The notes under the pieces were generated by a model, which searched no databases, was not told the DNA's origin, and saw only the letters and a program-made list of their open reading frames with translations. Source: Candidatus Dadabacteria bacterium (GTDB lineage Bacteria; Desulfobacterota_D; UBA1144; Nemesobacterales; Nemesobacteraceae). Taken from it: a stretch of 64,000 nucleotides of DNA. Shown piece by piece: positions 35,213 to 44,392 of this stretch; positions within the stretch are counted from its first letter, which is position 1, and every line of letters starts with the position of its first letter. The stretch lies in assembly GCA_009840385.1 (NCBI GenBank), contig VXNX01000009.1, forward strand, positions 37,585-101,584, in the 5' to 3' direction. A program made the position numbers and the translations under genes.

Positions 35213-36541
35213 ATGATAGAAATAGTTTCAATTGGAATCAGCTACAAGACAGCCCCCGTGGAAGTGCGGGAACGGTTTTCTTTTTCTGATACGGACCTTA
35301 GGGAAGCGCTTGGAATTCTTCGCCTCAGGGAAAACGTGCTTGAATGTTGCATTGTGTCCACCTGTAACCGCGTTGAGGTCTACGCGGCGACTGAAGATTG
35401 CGGGAAATGCGAGGGGGAAATCAAATCGTTCCTTCTGGATTTCCACAAGCTTCCCGGCCAGAGTCTCTCCCCCTATATACATACCCGCGTGGGACCTGAC
35501 GCCGTAAGGCATCTTTTCAGAGTGGCCGCCAGCATCGATTCAATGGTAATCGGAGAAACCCAAATTCTGAACCAGCTTAAAAGCTCATACAGCGTGGCGC
35601 ATTCTGAGAACACGGTCGGACTTATACTCAACAGGCTTTTTAACAGGGCCTTTTTTGCGGGAAAGAAAGTGAGAGCCGAAACGGGGATTTCTTCTCAGGC
35701 GGTCTCGATAAGCTATCTAGGAGTGGAGCTTGCCAAAAGGATATTCGAGAATCTGGCGAATCGGACCGTTATGCTGGTTGGGACCGGAGAAATGGGGGAG
35801 CTTTTCGCAAAACACCTTGTCTCGAACAACATAAAGGAACTGTACGTAACCAGCAGAAATTTCAGCAACGCGGAAAAACTTTCTCAGTCCCTAAACGGCA
35901 AGCCCATCAGGTTTGAAGAAATGCTTTACCGCCTGAAAGACATTGACATTCTTGTGACCGCAACGGGGTCTTCTGACTATATAATAAGAAGCGAACACGT
36001 AAAACAGTCCCTTAAACTCAGGAAAAACGATCCGATTTTCATGATCGATATAGCTGTTCCGCGCGATATTGACCCTAAGATAAACAGAATCCCAGGGGTT
36101 TATCTCTACGACATAGACGATCTCAGAGTAGTTCAGGGCGAAAACTTGAATTCCAGAAAGGAAAATCTCAAAAAAGCCGAAGAAATAGTTCTAAAGGTGG
36201 AGAAAAGGTTTATGGACTGGATGGAAAGCCTTAAGGTCTTTCCCGTCATAATTGATATCAAGCAAAAATTCGAGAAGATAAAAAAGACCGAGGTTGAGAA
36301 GGCGCTTAGAAAACTCGAAGGCGGCACCGGGACGCAGAAAGAGATTATAGAGAGCTTGGCAAATTCCATAATCGGAAAAATATTTCACGACCCGGTTACC
36401 AACCTGAAGAAAAGAACGTCTGGTTACGAAGCGGCCCTCTACTCGGAGGTAACAAGAAGGCTTTTCGAGCTTGACCCAATGGACATCTCACTGGACGCAA
36501 CAGATATTTATGACGAAGCTGAGAATTGGGACCAGGGGTAG
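35213..36541 (+). CDS. hemA: Glutamyl-tRNA reductase
   Basis: This is the first committed enzyme of the C5 haem pathway, reducing glutamyl-tRNA to glutamate semialdehyde. The nucleophilic Cys is in STCNRVEVYA near residue 50. SMVIGETQILNQ and the NADPH-binding LVGTGEMG follow, and the C-terminal dimerisation helix is present. At 442 residues it is normal in length. Its end overlaps the hemC start by 32 bases. hemL and hemB are not in the window. Confidence 0.96.
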   Translation: MIEIVSIGISYKTAPVEVRERFSFSDTDLREALGILRLRENVLECCIVSTCNRVEVYAATEDCGKCEGEIKSFLLDFHKLPGQSLSPYIHTRVGPDAVRHLFRVAASIDSMVIGETQILNQLKSSYSVAHSENTVGLILNRLFNRAFFAGKKVRAETGISSQAVSISYLGVELAKRIFENLANRTVMLVGTGEMGELFAKHLVSNNIKELYVTSRNFSNAEKLSQSLNGKPIRFEEMLYRLKDIDILVTATGSSDYIIRSEHVKQSLKLRKNDPIFMIDIAVPRDIDPKINRIPGVYLYDIDDLRVVQGENLNSRKENLKKAEEIVLKVEKRFMDWMESLKVFPVIIDIKQKFEKIKKTEVEKALRKLEGGTGTQKEIIESLANSIIGKIFHDPVTNLKKRTSGYEAALYSEVTRRLFELDPMDISLDATDIYDEAENWDQG

Positions 36542-37412
36542 CAGACTTGCTCTGCACCAAGCCCGCCTTGTCGAAACGGAACTTCACGCTGCTTTCCCCT
36601 CGCTAGAAACGGAGATAAAGGAAATAAAGACCTCGGGCGATATTAACCCCGAACAAGACATCTCCGGTATGGGTGGCAAAGGGATTTTCGTAAAAGAAAT
36701 AGAGCAGGGCCTTCTCTCGGACGAAATAGACATTGCCGTTCACAGCATGAAGGACATGCCTTCGGTTCTTCCGGACGGACTCGTCATAAGCTCTGCGCTC
36801 AAAAGAGAAGACCCAAGGGACGTTTTTATTTCAAAAGACGGCAACACCCTTGAACAACTCGGTGGAGAGGGCAGGGTGGGGACCGGAAGCGTAAGAAGAA
36901 AGGCGCAACTCCTCTCCAGATTCCCAGAGCTAAAAGTTCTTCCCATACGAGGAAACGTTGATACCCGGCTCAGAAAAATTCTCTCAGAAGGCCTCGACGG
37001 AATAATTCTTGCTGCAGCAGGACTCAAACGGCTTGGACTTTCCGAGCGTATTACCCAGTACTTTGCGCAGAGCTATATGGTTCCGGCACCCTGTCAGGGA
37101 ATAATAGCCGTAGAATTCAGAGAAGATGATGTGGAAACAAGGAACTTCGTATCCGCAATTACACATACAGATACGGAAACCGCAGCGATATTCGAGCGTT
37201 CTTTTCTAAAAACTTTCGGTGGAGACTGTCAAATTCCACTTGGATGCTGTGCGGAGGTACATCTCGGGGAAATATCGGCGAATTCCGTTTTCATAGACAT
37301 GGAGAAAAACACAGTCTCAAGGAACACCTGGGAGTGCAGTGCGGAAAAAGCGTCCGCTGAAGGAGCATTTATGGCCAAGGATCTTATGGAACGGGCAGGG
37401 TTTTCGCCATAA
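36510..37412 (+). CDS. hemC: Hydroxymethylbilane synthase (porphobilinogen deaminase)
   Basis: HemC polymerises four porphobilinogen molecules. The N-terminus is LRIGTRGSRLAL; the catalytic Asp lies in DIAVHSMKDMP; and the dipyrromethane cofactor Cys is in GGDCQIPLGC. I chose the ATG at 36510, inside the end of hemA, because it immediately precedes the family N-terminus. The 300-residue length is normal. hemD, often fused or adjacent, is absent; a terminator-like hairpin overlaps the stop. Confidence 0.95.
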   Translation: MTKLRIGTRGSRLALHQARLVETELHAAFPSLETEIKEIKTSGDINPEQDISGMGGKGIFVKEIEQGLLSDEIDIAVHSMKDMPSVLPDGLVISSALKREDPRDVFISKDGNTLEQLGGEGRVGTGSVRRKAQLLSRFPELKVLPIRGNVDTRLRKILSEGLDGIILAAAGLKRLGLSERITQYFAQSYMVPAPCQGIIAVEFREDDVETRNFVSAITHTDTETAAIFERSFLKTFGGDCQIPLGCCAEVHLGEISANSVFIDMEKNTVSRNTWECSAEKASAEGAFMAKDLMERAGFSP

Positions 37413-37428
37413 AACCCGCTTGGTTTTT
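37398..37428 (+). terminator. Possible terminator overlapping the hemC stop
   Basis: A 7-bp stem (gggtttt / aaaaccc) with a 6-nt loop is followed by GCTTGGTTTTT. An alternative downstream stem aaaacc / ggtttt ends in the same T-run. The two are mutually exclusive. Confidence 0.4.
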
Positions 37429-37442
37429 AAGTCGTAGTTGCT

Positions 37443-37604
37443 CTAGATGTTTTCCTGCCGGGAACCGTCGTTCGGTTCGGGAACAATGGTAAGGATGATT
37501 TCCTCTGACAGCTTTTTTGTTCCGGCGGTACTTGAGCGAAGAATAAGCTTCCATCCTTTGGCTTCAATCGGTAAGTCAGGCCAAGGAAAGGCTAAAGATA
37601 TCAA
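37443..37604 (-). other. Open frame of 53 codons, possible gene remnant
   Basis: This minus-strand frame could start at a TTG. It encodes a hydrophobic beginning and then a beta-looking segment, KGWKLILRSSTAGTKKL and EEIILTIVPEPN. The open frame runs on upstream of the TTG without a better start. There is no ribosome site. It could be a decayed fragment of a longer protein or chance. I list it because the 250 bases between hemC and the tRNA promoter hold nothing else. Confidence 0.2.
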
Positions 37605-37662
37605 ATATAGGTTGGGAAGAAAAACCCCTAGAAAACAGGGAAATCTTCGGGAGGCGCCCAGT

Positions 37663-37690
37663 TTGACATAACCAATGCTTTAATTAAAAT
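37663..37690 (+). promoter_or_regulatory. Promoter for the initiator tRNA gene
   Basis: A perfect TTGACA (37663-37668) and TAAAAT (37685-37690, 5/6) are 16 bp apart, about 20 bases before the tRNA 5' end. A second TTGACA at 37690 has no usable -10 ahead of the tRNA. Confidence 0.7.
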
Positions 37691-37710
37691 TGACACTTTA
37701 TAAATTCTGC

Positions 37711-37787
<77 letters not shown>

Positions 37788-37979
37788 CCTCTGTTCTGTA
37801 ACTCGCTGGAAGCAAAGGATTTTTTAGGAAGAAAGGCGGAATAATCCCCCTTTATGCCCCACTTTAAAAATAGTATAGATAAACTGTAGTCTATCACTTG
37901 GTTCGGGATAAAGTGGGAATTATATACATAACTAACCGAAATGCTTCATTAAAAAGAAGATTTCCATTACCTACTATGG

Positions 37980-38852
37980 TTGAAAGCAGCTGATACAATA
38001 GCCTTATTCCAAATAATCTTCGGGGAGGGCGCTTTACCATTGAAAAACTTAGAACGGTACAAGAAGGATCTAAAAAAACTCATAGAAACTGGAAAAATAC
38101 TAGAATTTGCTATGCAGTATGAGTGTGCTCCAAAAGCTCTTGAAAAAGCCCTTAAGAAAAAACTAGGAGATGGAGCTTCAGAATTCCTAGACAAGTTGCC
38201 AAAATTTTCCGAGGAATACGAAATTTGGTATTCAGAAGCAAAGGCACTTATACGTCAATTACTTCCAGACCGTCTGGATGATTTCGTTGGTCACTATGAG
38301 AAGCCAAAGGCACGCAAGGAGATAGACTACGAAAGCTACCGTATATCTGACTACCTTGTGGGACTTCAGATAACTCGCGGCCGTGAATACGAGAAAGTTG
38401 TTGTTGTTGATATTGACTCAGCAATCCCTCGGTTCAGACAGCAATTTGCTATGGTCAAAGCCATCAAGAAGCGTTTCGAGAGTTCGCTCTTCGATATTAA
38501 ACAAATCGTCCAAGCAGATCTATTTGACTCTGAGTTAGAAGCCGCAATGGCATTGGTAAACCAAGGCTTTCTCAGAGCTGGAGGTGCAATGGCAGGAGTT
38601 GTGATGGAAAAGCATCTTGCGGAAGTCTGCAGAAATCATCAAATCAAATTCAGGAAAAAGAAACTCACAATTGCAGACTTTAATGATGCGCTGAAAAAGG
38701 AAAATGTAATTAATACTCCTCAGTGGAGATCAAATCAGCATCTCGGTGACCTTAGAAATCTATGTGACCACGACAAGAAAAAAGAACCCTCAAAAGATCA
38801 AGTAACTGAGCTTATCGAAGGTGTTACGAAACTTACCAAAACGTTGTTTTAA
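37980..38852 (+). CDS. HEPN-like protein with RX4H motif, probable accessory/defence gene
   Basis: I do not recognise a named family. The 290-residue product is soluble and charged. The last 100 residues form helices with RAGGAMAGVVMEKHLAEVC followed by LGDLRNLCDHDKKKEPS. Arg259 and His264 give R-X4-H, the active-site pattern of HEPN ribonucleases. The N-terminal part (about 1-110) is Lys-rich and helical. The start is a TTG with no clear ribosome site, and family-like sequence may extend a few codons upstream (FHYLLWLKAADT), so the 5' end may be damaged. The coding sequence is AT-richer than its neighbours. HEPN identity is inference from the motif and helical context. Confidence 0.7.
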   Translation: MKAADTIALFQIIFGEGALPLKNLERYKKDLKKLIETGKILEFAMQYECAPKALEKALKKKLGDGASEFLDKLPKFSEEYEIWYSEAKALIRQLLPDRLDDFVGHYEKPKARKEIDYESYRISDYLVGLQITRGREYEKVVVVDIDSAIPRFRQQFAMVKAIKKRFESSLFDIKQIVQADLFDSELEAAMALVNQGFLRAGGAMAGVVMEKHLAEVCRNHQIKFRKKKLTIADFNDALKKENVINTPQWRSNQHLGDLRNLCDHDKKKEPSKDQVTELIEGVTKLTKTLF

Positions 38853-38922
38853 ACCAACACGACACTAACCGACCATTCTTTTCTTGCGGTTCTTTCCGCA
38901 ATTAAGCATAATTCCCGCAGCT

Positions 38923-39465
38923 ATGAGCTATACTATCCCTATAAATCTGGGGCCAATACTGCCAAGAGGGCGACGTACTATCCTGCGGATTATTTTGGCG
39001 TTGGAAGCTTTGGGGTGCTCTCTTCAAGTTCATACAAGGGGGTCCCTCATTCCTGTTGACATCATCACCGAATTTGGACTTTACAACGGCATCATGACCT
39101 CTTTTTCCTTCTATGGCATTCTCGCAGTGCTGACATGGCTGCTTTTCTATTACTGGGACTGGATACGGCACGATTCCAACCAGTGGGAATTCAGGCAGTC
39201 AATCCCCGAACTGGAGCATGCCATAGAAACTCTCACTGCTCAGTCTATTCAGGCGGAACAAAGCGGGGGTTTTGATCCTCCTTTCCTTTCCCCTAAGGAC
39301 TCCCTGAAAGTAGATATGCTTCTTGCTAGACTTGAACGCTTAAATCTTTCACGCCTTTCCGATGAAAACCAAATAAGTTATCTGACTAGAATTTTAGACT
39401 ATGCACAGAATAAAACATACAAAGAGTGCCAAGCTTTTGAAAAGTTTATGGAAACTCCTTTCTGA
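38923..39465 (+). CDS. Hypothetical membrane protein, 180 residues
   Basis: I do not recognise this family. The first 45 residues are basic and hydrophobic. A clear membrane helix lies around FYGILAVLTWLLFYYW, and the last 100 residues are a cytoplasmic-looking helical domain. I chose ATG 38923 over a TTG at 38884; neither has a good ribosome site. It follows the HEPN-like gene by 70 bases in the same direction, so the two may form an operon. Confidence 0.5.
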   Translation: MSYTIPINLGPILPRGRRTILRIILALEALGCSLQVHTRGSLIPVDIITEFGLYNGIMTSFSFYGILAVLTWLLFYYWDWIRHDSNQWEFRQSIPELEHAIETLTAQSIQAEQSGGFDPPFLSPKDSLKVDMLLARLERLNLSRLSDENQISYLTRILDYAQNKTYKECQAFEKFMETPF

Positions 39466-39508
39466 TTAACTCATACGTAGTCTCCGAGACATAGCCCCCC
39501 TTTTTAAT

Positions 39509-39661
39509 TCACCGGTCAACAGGATATATAATCCCCCAATATTTCTCAGGAAAGTAACACCTAACAGCAGCTTCCTTGTTTCTATCCTTGGTGAAATACA
39601 GGTTCTTCCCCTCTAAAAACCTGCTTAAGGCATAAAAACAGCTCCGGTATTGACTATTCAT
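39509..39661 (-). CDS. Candidate 50-residue protein or gene fragment, antisense
   Basis: This minus-strand frame has 50 codons with strongly protein-like content: aromatic and charged residues in RFLEGKNLYFTKDRNKEA, then RCYFPEKYWGIIYPVDR. The frame is open a little further upstream (GRFTYE before the ATG). There is no clear ribosome site. It fills half of the 310-base gap between the membrane protein and the antiporter genes. It may be a small gene or the 3' remnant of a longer one. I cannot name a family. Confidence 0.4.
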   Translation of the reverse strand: MNSQYRSCFYALSRFLEGKNLYFTKDRNKEAAVRCYFPEKYWGIIYPVDR

Positions 39662-39701
39662 TTCATATGTAAATCGGCCACTTCATGTAGATGATTTATG
39701 T

Positions 39702-39730
39702 TTCATTTTTAACCATGCTCGGGTTATAAT
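39702..39730 (+). promoter_or_regulatory. Possible promoter for the cation/proton antiporter gene
   Basis: A perfect TATAAT (39725-39730) has a weak -35 TTCATT (39702-39707) 17 bp upstream. It lies 45 bases before the antiporter start. The remainder of the gap shows only a weak caggtt / aacctg hairpin at 39599-39623. Confidence 0.4.
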
Positions 39731-39775
39731 CTGTTTTCATGGGTTCTTTTTAGAACCCCCACTTCTATAAAAAGG

Positions 39776-41647
39776 TTGGATATCTCTTTGCTCGTTATGG
39801 TATCCCTTGCCTTGGTGCTGGGAGTAATCGGCCAGATGCTCTCCATCAGGACAGGGTTTCCAAATATCGTGTTTTTCCTCATTTTCGGGGTTCTTGTAGG
39901 GCCGGAATTTCTATCTCTGGTCCACCCCTCGGAGTTCGGAGAAGGGCTTGAAATAATAATAAAGCTCTGCGTAGCTATCGTCCTTTTCGAAGCGGGGCTT
40001 AATCTGAACAAAGAAGAAGCGCTGAGCCACGGGAACATAATACTGCTGCTTATAACCGTGGGCGCGATGATTACCATGGTAGGCGGAGCGATCCTTGCGT
40101 ACTTCGTTGCCGATCTTTCCTGGGAAATGGCCTTTGTCTACGGCTCTCTGGTAATAGTAACGGGTCCAACCGTCGTTCATCCCCTGCTCAGAAGGTTTAA
40201 AGTCAAACCTAACCTAAAGCACATACTCGAATACGAAGGAGTGCTGATTGACCCCATTGGAGCCTTGATAGCCATTTTCGTAGTTGAAGTAGTGCTTATT
40301 GAGAGCGTTAACGCCGCTTCTGGCTTTGCCCTAGGACTTCAAGGTAATGTCGCGGAAATAGGCAGGATGATACTTCTTGTAGCTTACAAGTTTGTAGTAG
40401 GAGGGGTTTTGGGTTTCCTTGGAGGTTATGCGGCGACTTTCGCGGTTAAAAGGTTCTATATCTACATGGAGGATTTCGTAGATCTTTTCATGCTTGCCTC
40501 TGCGCTCGCTGTCTACGGGTTCGCCGAAATGATAACTGCAGACGCGGGGCTTGTAGCGGCTATCGTTTCTGGAGCCATAATCGGAAACTTGAATATTCCA
40601 GAGGAAGAAGAAATGAAGAAATTTAAGGGCAAGCTTACGATTCTCGTAATTTCCCTGCTCTTCATCTTCCTTGCGGCAAGTCTGGAACTCGATTACATAA
40701 AGGATTTAGGCATCTATGGCCTGTTGGTTGTGCTGGGGCTACTTTTTGTGGTGCGGCCAGTGGAAATATTTCTTCTCTGCATACGTTCCGGTCTTTCAAT
40801 CAGGGAAAAAATGTTTCTTTCCTTCGTTTCCCCAAGAGGAATAATTGCCGCGTCAATAGCTTCTATTATCGCCCTGGAACTGCAGCAACATGAAATTGAA
40901 GGAGGCAACATTGTCCAAGGACTTGTGTTTCTTACCATAGCCGTTTCGGTTCTTCTTCAGGGAGGTGCGGGAGGTTTTGTCTCAAGGGTCCTGGGAGTTA
41001 ACGACAATAGAAACAAAGTGGTGCTTGTAGGAGCTAACAACCTCTCGAGGCTCCTAGCGAGACTGCTTGAGAGAACCGGCAAGGAAGTCTGTCTGATAGA
41101 CACGAATAGAAGGCTAGTGGATCTTTCCAAGTCAGAGGGACTTAATGCGGTTGAAGGAAACAGTCTGACTGTGGACGGACTTGAGAAAACGGAAATTTCT
41201 TCCCCGGACACCCTGATATCACTTACAACAAGTGATCACGTAAATGTTCTTGCCTGCCGGTTGGTGAGAATAGATTTCAAGGTCAGTAACGTGTGCGCGC
41301 TTTTAAACAAGAACGCGTCTCCTTCCGAGATTGAAGATATGGAAAGATTCAGAGTTCCCCTTGCTTTCGGAAAAAAGTTTGACGTAATGGACATATACTC
41401 GAAAATTCTTGAGAAGGAATACGTCGTTTTCAGGTCTCAAGTAATCGATAAAATGGACTTTGAAAAATTGCTTCCGGAACACCTGATTCCACTTATCGTG
41501 GAGAGGACAAGAACAGACGAGGTGCTGGTTTATCACCAAGGCATTAACCTTGAGGCGGGTGATATTGTATCAATTCTCGACGTGGACCCACTTTCCACAA
41601 GTCCTGATGTTCTCAGTGAAACGGAAAAAGAGTTGATTGAAATATAG
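39776..41647 (+). CDS. Cation/proton antiporter (CPA family) with TrkA-N regulatory domain
   Basis: This is a 623-residue inner-membrane antiporter. About 12 helices (residues 1-410) carry the core motif EYEGVLIDPIGA with the ion-binding Asp. A cytoplasmic Rossmann domain follows (VVLVGANNLSRLLARLLE, with the Asp of LIDTNRR for nucleotide binding), and then a TrkA-C-like end. Na+ versus K+ specificity cannot be read. The start is uncertain: a TTG at 39776 lies directly after AAAAAGG, and an ATG lies at 39797. Confidence 0.9.
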   Translation: MDISLLVMVSLALVLGVIGQMLSIRTGFPNIVFFLIFGVLVGPEFLSLVHPSEFGEGLEIIIKLCVAIVLFEAGLNLNKEEALSHGNIILLLITVGAMITMVGGAILAYFVADLSWEMAFVYGSLVIVTGPTVVHPLLRRFKVKPNLKHILEYEGVLIDPIGALIAIFVVEVVLIESVNAASGFALGLQGNVAEIGRMILLVAYKFVVGGVLGFLGGYAATFAVKRFYIYMEDFVDLFMLASALAVYGFAEMITADAGLVAAIVSGAIIGNLNIPEEEEMKKFKGKLTILVISLLFIFLAASLELDYIKDLGIYGLLVVLGLLFVVRPVEIFLLCIRSGLSIREKMFLSFVSPRGIIAASIASIIALELQQHEIEGGNIVQGLVFLTIAVSVLLQGGAGGFVSRVLGVNDNRNKVVLVGANNLSRLLARLLERTGKEVCLIDTNRRLVDLSKSEGLNAVEGNSLTVDGLEKTEISSPDTLISLTTSDHVNVLACRLVRIDFKVSNVCALLNKNASPSEIEDMERFRVPLAFGKKFDVMDIYSKILEKEYVVFRSQVIDKMDFEKLLPEHLIPLIVERTRTDEVLVYHQGINLEAGDIVSILDVDPLSTSPDVLSETEKELIEI

Positions 41648-41660
41648 AGGTGAAGAGAAG

Positions 41661-41897
41661 ATGAGCTCCGAGATAAAATCCTTTGAGGATCTGCTTGAAG
41701 AAATCAAGAAAATCGTTGATGCGCTTGAAGCGGGAAAGCTTCCTCTTGATGAATCCATTGAAAAGTTCGAGCGGGGAGCAAGCCTTATAAAGGAATGCTA
41801 TTTAAACCTTGAAAGCGTTAAAAAGAAAATCAGTCTTATAGTGGAAAAAAACGACGGCACCCTCGATCTTGAGGATTTTGACGACGAAAGCCAGTAA
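41661..41897 (+). CDS. xseB: Exodeoxyribonuclease VII small subunit
   Basis: This is the 78-residue accessory subunit of exonuclease VII. It shows the family pattern SFEDLLEEIKKIVDALEAGKL followed by PLDESIEKFERG. Start ATG 41661 follows a GAGGTGAAGAG ribosome region just after the antiporter stop. The catalytic subunit xseA is not in the window. The stop is directly followed by the ispA ATG, with no gap. Confidence 0.93.
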   Translation: MSSEIKSFEDLLEEIKKIVDALEAGKLPLDESIEKFERGASLIKECYLNLESVKKKISLIVEKNDGTLDLEDFDDESQ

Positions 41898-42782
41898 ATG
41901 AGTTTTGACACAAAAGATTATCTCGACAAAAGAAAAGAGATCGTTGACCATGCCCTGCGGGAATACCTGCCACCCGACGAAGTCAAAACAAAACTTCACC
42001 AATCAATTCTCTACAGCATCCACCCGGGCGGAAAAAGACTAAGACCGATTCTGTGTCTCGCCGCCTCGGAACTTATATGCGGAAGCTACAAAAACGCTTT
42101 GCCCGCGGCCTGCGCTATTGAAATGATCCACACCTATTCCATAATTCATGATGATTTGCCATCAATGGATGATGACGATACCAGAAGAGGGAAACCGGCA
42201 AATCACAAGGTCTTCGGAGAAGCCGTGGCCACGTTGGCAGGAGACGCCCTTTTAACCGATGCCTTTAATCTGATAACGGAAAAACTTCTTGGGGAAGGTG
42301 TATCGTCGGAACTTATATTGCGCGTGATTTCCATTATCTCAGAGGCTTCAGGATCAAAGGGAATGGTTCTGGGGCAAACATTTGACCTTGAAATGGATGG
42401 GAGCGAGTATCCATCCGTTGACGAAATCTTGAATGCCTACATAATGAAGACGGCAAAGATGATCACGGCATCCGTTCTTAGCGGAGCGGTGCTCGCGGGA
42501 GCGGAAGATGAGGAACTTCTAAGCCTTAAGTCCTATTCAGAGAGAATAGGTATCGCCTTCCAGATAAAAGACGACCTTCTCGATATCAGGGAAAGCACTC
42601 AGAAGCCGGGAGATGAATCCGGAACAAAAAAACATACCTACGTATCAGTTATGGGAGTCGAGGCGTCAAAGGCCAAGGTCTCTGAACTTACAAACCAAGC
42701 TATAGCCGAGCTTGAGAGTTTTCAAAAAACCCCAAACCCTCTAAGAGAAATAGCAGCCTGGTTGAGTGAAAGAGAAGAATAA
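41898..42782 (+). CDS. ispA: Polyprenyl synthetase, farnesyl/geranylgeranyl diphosphate synthase type
   Basis: This 294-residue isoprenoid chain-elongation enzyme has the first Asp-rich motif DDLPSMDDDD, the second as QIKDDLLD, and PGGKRLRP for pyrophosphate binding. The two residues inserted in the first motif mark bacterial short-chain synthases. xseB-ispA-tlyA is a common bacterial order; dxs, often next, is not here. It overlaps tlyA by 17 bases. Confidence 0.95.
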   Translation: MSFDTKDYLDKRKEIVDHALREYLPPDEVKTKLHQSILYSIHPGGKRLRPILCLAASELICGSYKNALPAACAIEMIHTYSIIHDDLPSMDDDDTRRGKPANHKVFGEAVATLAGDALLTDAFNLITEKLLGEGVSSELILRVISIISEASGSKGMVLGQTFDLEMDGSEYPSVDEILNAYIMKTAKMITASVLSGAVLAGAEDEELLSLKSYSERIGIAFQIKDDLLDIRESTQKPGDESGTKKHTYVSVMGVEASKAKVSELTNQAIAELESFQKTPNPLREIAAWLSEREE

Positions 42783-43533
42783 AACAAGGCTTGACAGTCT
42801 TCTTGTTGAGAAGAATCTGGTCCAGAGCGGGAACCAAGCTCGAGCGCTTATAATGTCGGGACGGGTTACGGTAGACGGGAAAAGGGTGGAAAAACCCGGA
42901 ACAGCGGTAAAAAAAGACTCCGAAGTGGTTGTGGAGCAGGACCCCAGAAGGTTCGTAAGCAGGGGAGGGCTTAAGCTTGAGAAGGCAATAACTGAGTTCA
43001 ATATAGATGTAGGAGGCAAAATCGCCCTCGATATAGGAGCTTCAACCGGTGGCTTTACAGACTGCCTTCTGCAGTTCGGGGCATCCAGAGTCTACGCTTT
43101 TGACGTAGGTCATGGACAGATTGACTGGAATCTTAGGAATGACAAACGGGTAATAGTAAGGGAGAAAATAAACTGCAGGTACCTGCGGGCGGAAGACGTC
43201 GGAGAAAAAGTCGAAATAGTCACGATCGATGTCTCTTTTATTTCACTTACAATGATAATTAAACCTGCCGTTTCCGTGCTTGCGGATAATGCGACACTTA
43301 TTGCTCTCATAAAGCCTCAGTTCGAGGTGGGCAGAAAAGACGTTGGAGCGAAAGGGGTAGTAAAAAATGAAGATAAACTCAAAGAAATTAATAACAAAAT
43401 ATTACTTCATCTCAGTGAGTTAGGATTTAGAGTTCAAGGTCTAATTGAATCTCCTATAAAAGGGTCTGGAGGCAACAGAGAGTTCTTAGTCTGCGCTTCC
43501 TGGGCCGTATCTACTTCTTCCCCCAGTCCTTAA
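42766..43533 (+). CDS. tlyA: TlyA family rRNA (cytidine-2'-O)-methyltransferase
   Basis: TlyA methylates cytidines in 16S and 23S rRNA. An N-terminal S4 RNA-binding domain (about residues 8-65: [20 protein letters not shown]) precedes an FtsJ-like methyltransferase domain with SAM motif [16 protein letters not shown] and the KPQFE segment. The start is GTG inside ispA. The 3' end overlaps the convergent transaldolase gene by 23 bases. The C-terminal few residues (AVSTSSPSP) are probably read through the overlap and are not conserved. Confidence 0.93.
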   Translation: MKEKNKTRLDSLLVEKNLVQSGNQARALIMSGRVTVDGKRVEKPGTAVKKDSEVVVEQDPRRFVSRGGLKLEKAITEFNIDVGGKIALDIGASTGGFTDCLLQFGASRVYAFDVGHGQIDWNLRNDKRVIVREKINCRYLRAEDVGEKVEIVTIDVSFISLTMIIKPAVSVLADNATLIALIKPQFEVGRKDVGAKGVVKNEDKLKEINNKILLHLSELGFRVQGLIESPIKGSGGNREFLVCASWAVSTSSPSP

Positions 43534-44155
43534 GAAATCTCTCGAGTCCTATGTCCGTGAGGGGATGCTTGAACAGCTGTGTAAACACCCTGTAAGGGAA
43601 AGTGGCTACGTCGGCTCCCATCTTAGCCGCTTCTACTATGTGCATGGGATGTCTTACGCTTGCAACCAGTATCTCGGTTTCGTAGGCGTAATGTGCGTAG
43701 ATCTCACAGATATCGAGCACCAAATCCATTCCGCTTGACGAAACATCGTCAAGCCTTCCCACAAAAGGACTTACGTAAGCGGCTCCCGCTTTTGCGGCTA
43801 AAAGTGCCTGAGAAGGAGAAAAAACAAGGGTAACGTTAACATTTATACCCTCATCTGAGAGGGTTTTCGTGGCCTTCACTCCATCTTCGGTCATGGGAAG
43901 CTTGACGACAATATTTTCGTCTATGCTCGCCAGCTTTCTGCCTTCCGAGATCATCTCGGAGTACTCCGTGCTAAGCACTTCCGCGCTCACCGGGCCCTTT
44001 ACTATGTCGCATATCTCCTTGACTAGGTCCTCGAAACTCTCTTGGCTTCCCTCCTTGGATACGAGGGAGGGGTTTGTTGTCACCCCATCCACTATTCCGA
44101 AAGCCGCGGCACTTTTGATTTCTTCTAAGTTCGCGGAATCTATAAAGAATTTCAT
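43511..44155 (-). CDS. tal: Transaldolase, small TalC/fructose-6-phosphate aldolase type
   Basis: This Schiff-base aldolase-fold enzyme of the pentose phosphate pathway has 214 residues, the length of the single-domain subfamily. The catalytic Lys85 is in NIVVKLPMT, and DGVTTNPSL and SPFVGRLDD are family landmarks. Transaldolase and fructose-6-phosphate aldolase cannot be separated with certainty by eye. A GAGGAGGGG ribosome site precedes the ATG. Confidence 0.93.
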   Translation of the reverse strand: MKFFIDSANLEEIKSAAAFGIVDGVTTNPSLVSKEGSQESFEDLVKEICDIVKGPVSAEVLSTEYSEMISEGRKLASIDENIVVKLPMTEDGVKATKTLSDEGINVNVTLVFSPSQALLAAKAGAAYVSPFVGRLDDVSSSGMDLVLDICEIYAHYAYETEILVASVRHPMHIVEAAKMGADVATFPYRVFTQLFKHPLTDIGLERFLKDWGKK

Positions 44156-44330
44156 TTTCCCCTCCTCTTGCGAAAGTTCCGTTTTTCTTCGGTTTATTTT
44201 ACTGAAACACAGTACATCCTCGGGAAGAAAATAACAGAAATAGACATTTTTTAAATGCTTCCGTTAATGGCATGCCATCTGTCTGGAAGTATAGTACGCC
44301 TTTTTGTCAGGTTTCGCAGTAGCTGGATAA

Positions 44331-44359
44331 TTGTATTTGTTATAACCAATTGTTACAAT
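44331..44359 (+). promoter_or_regulatory. Promoter region of the secreted CxxC/outer-membrane pair, with repeated AATTG elements
   Basis: TTGTAT (44331-44336) and TACAAT (44354-44359) are 17 bp apart. The spacer and flank hold CAATTG twice, three bases apart, forming a palindromic CAATTGttaCAATTG. That could be an operator overlapping the -10 box. Confidence 0.4.
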
Positions 44360-44392
44360 TGTTTTCCAACTTTTTAAAAGGAGGAAGACCTA

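Noticed and set aside
37447..37671. Plus-strand ORF of 74 codons between hemC and the initiator tRNA
   Set aside because: It lacks a ribosome site, has low-quality composition, and runs into the tRNA promoter. It is also not a hemD remnant by eye.
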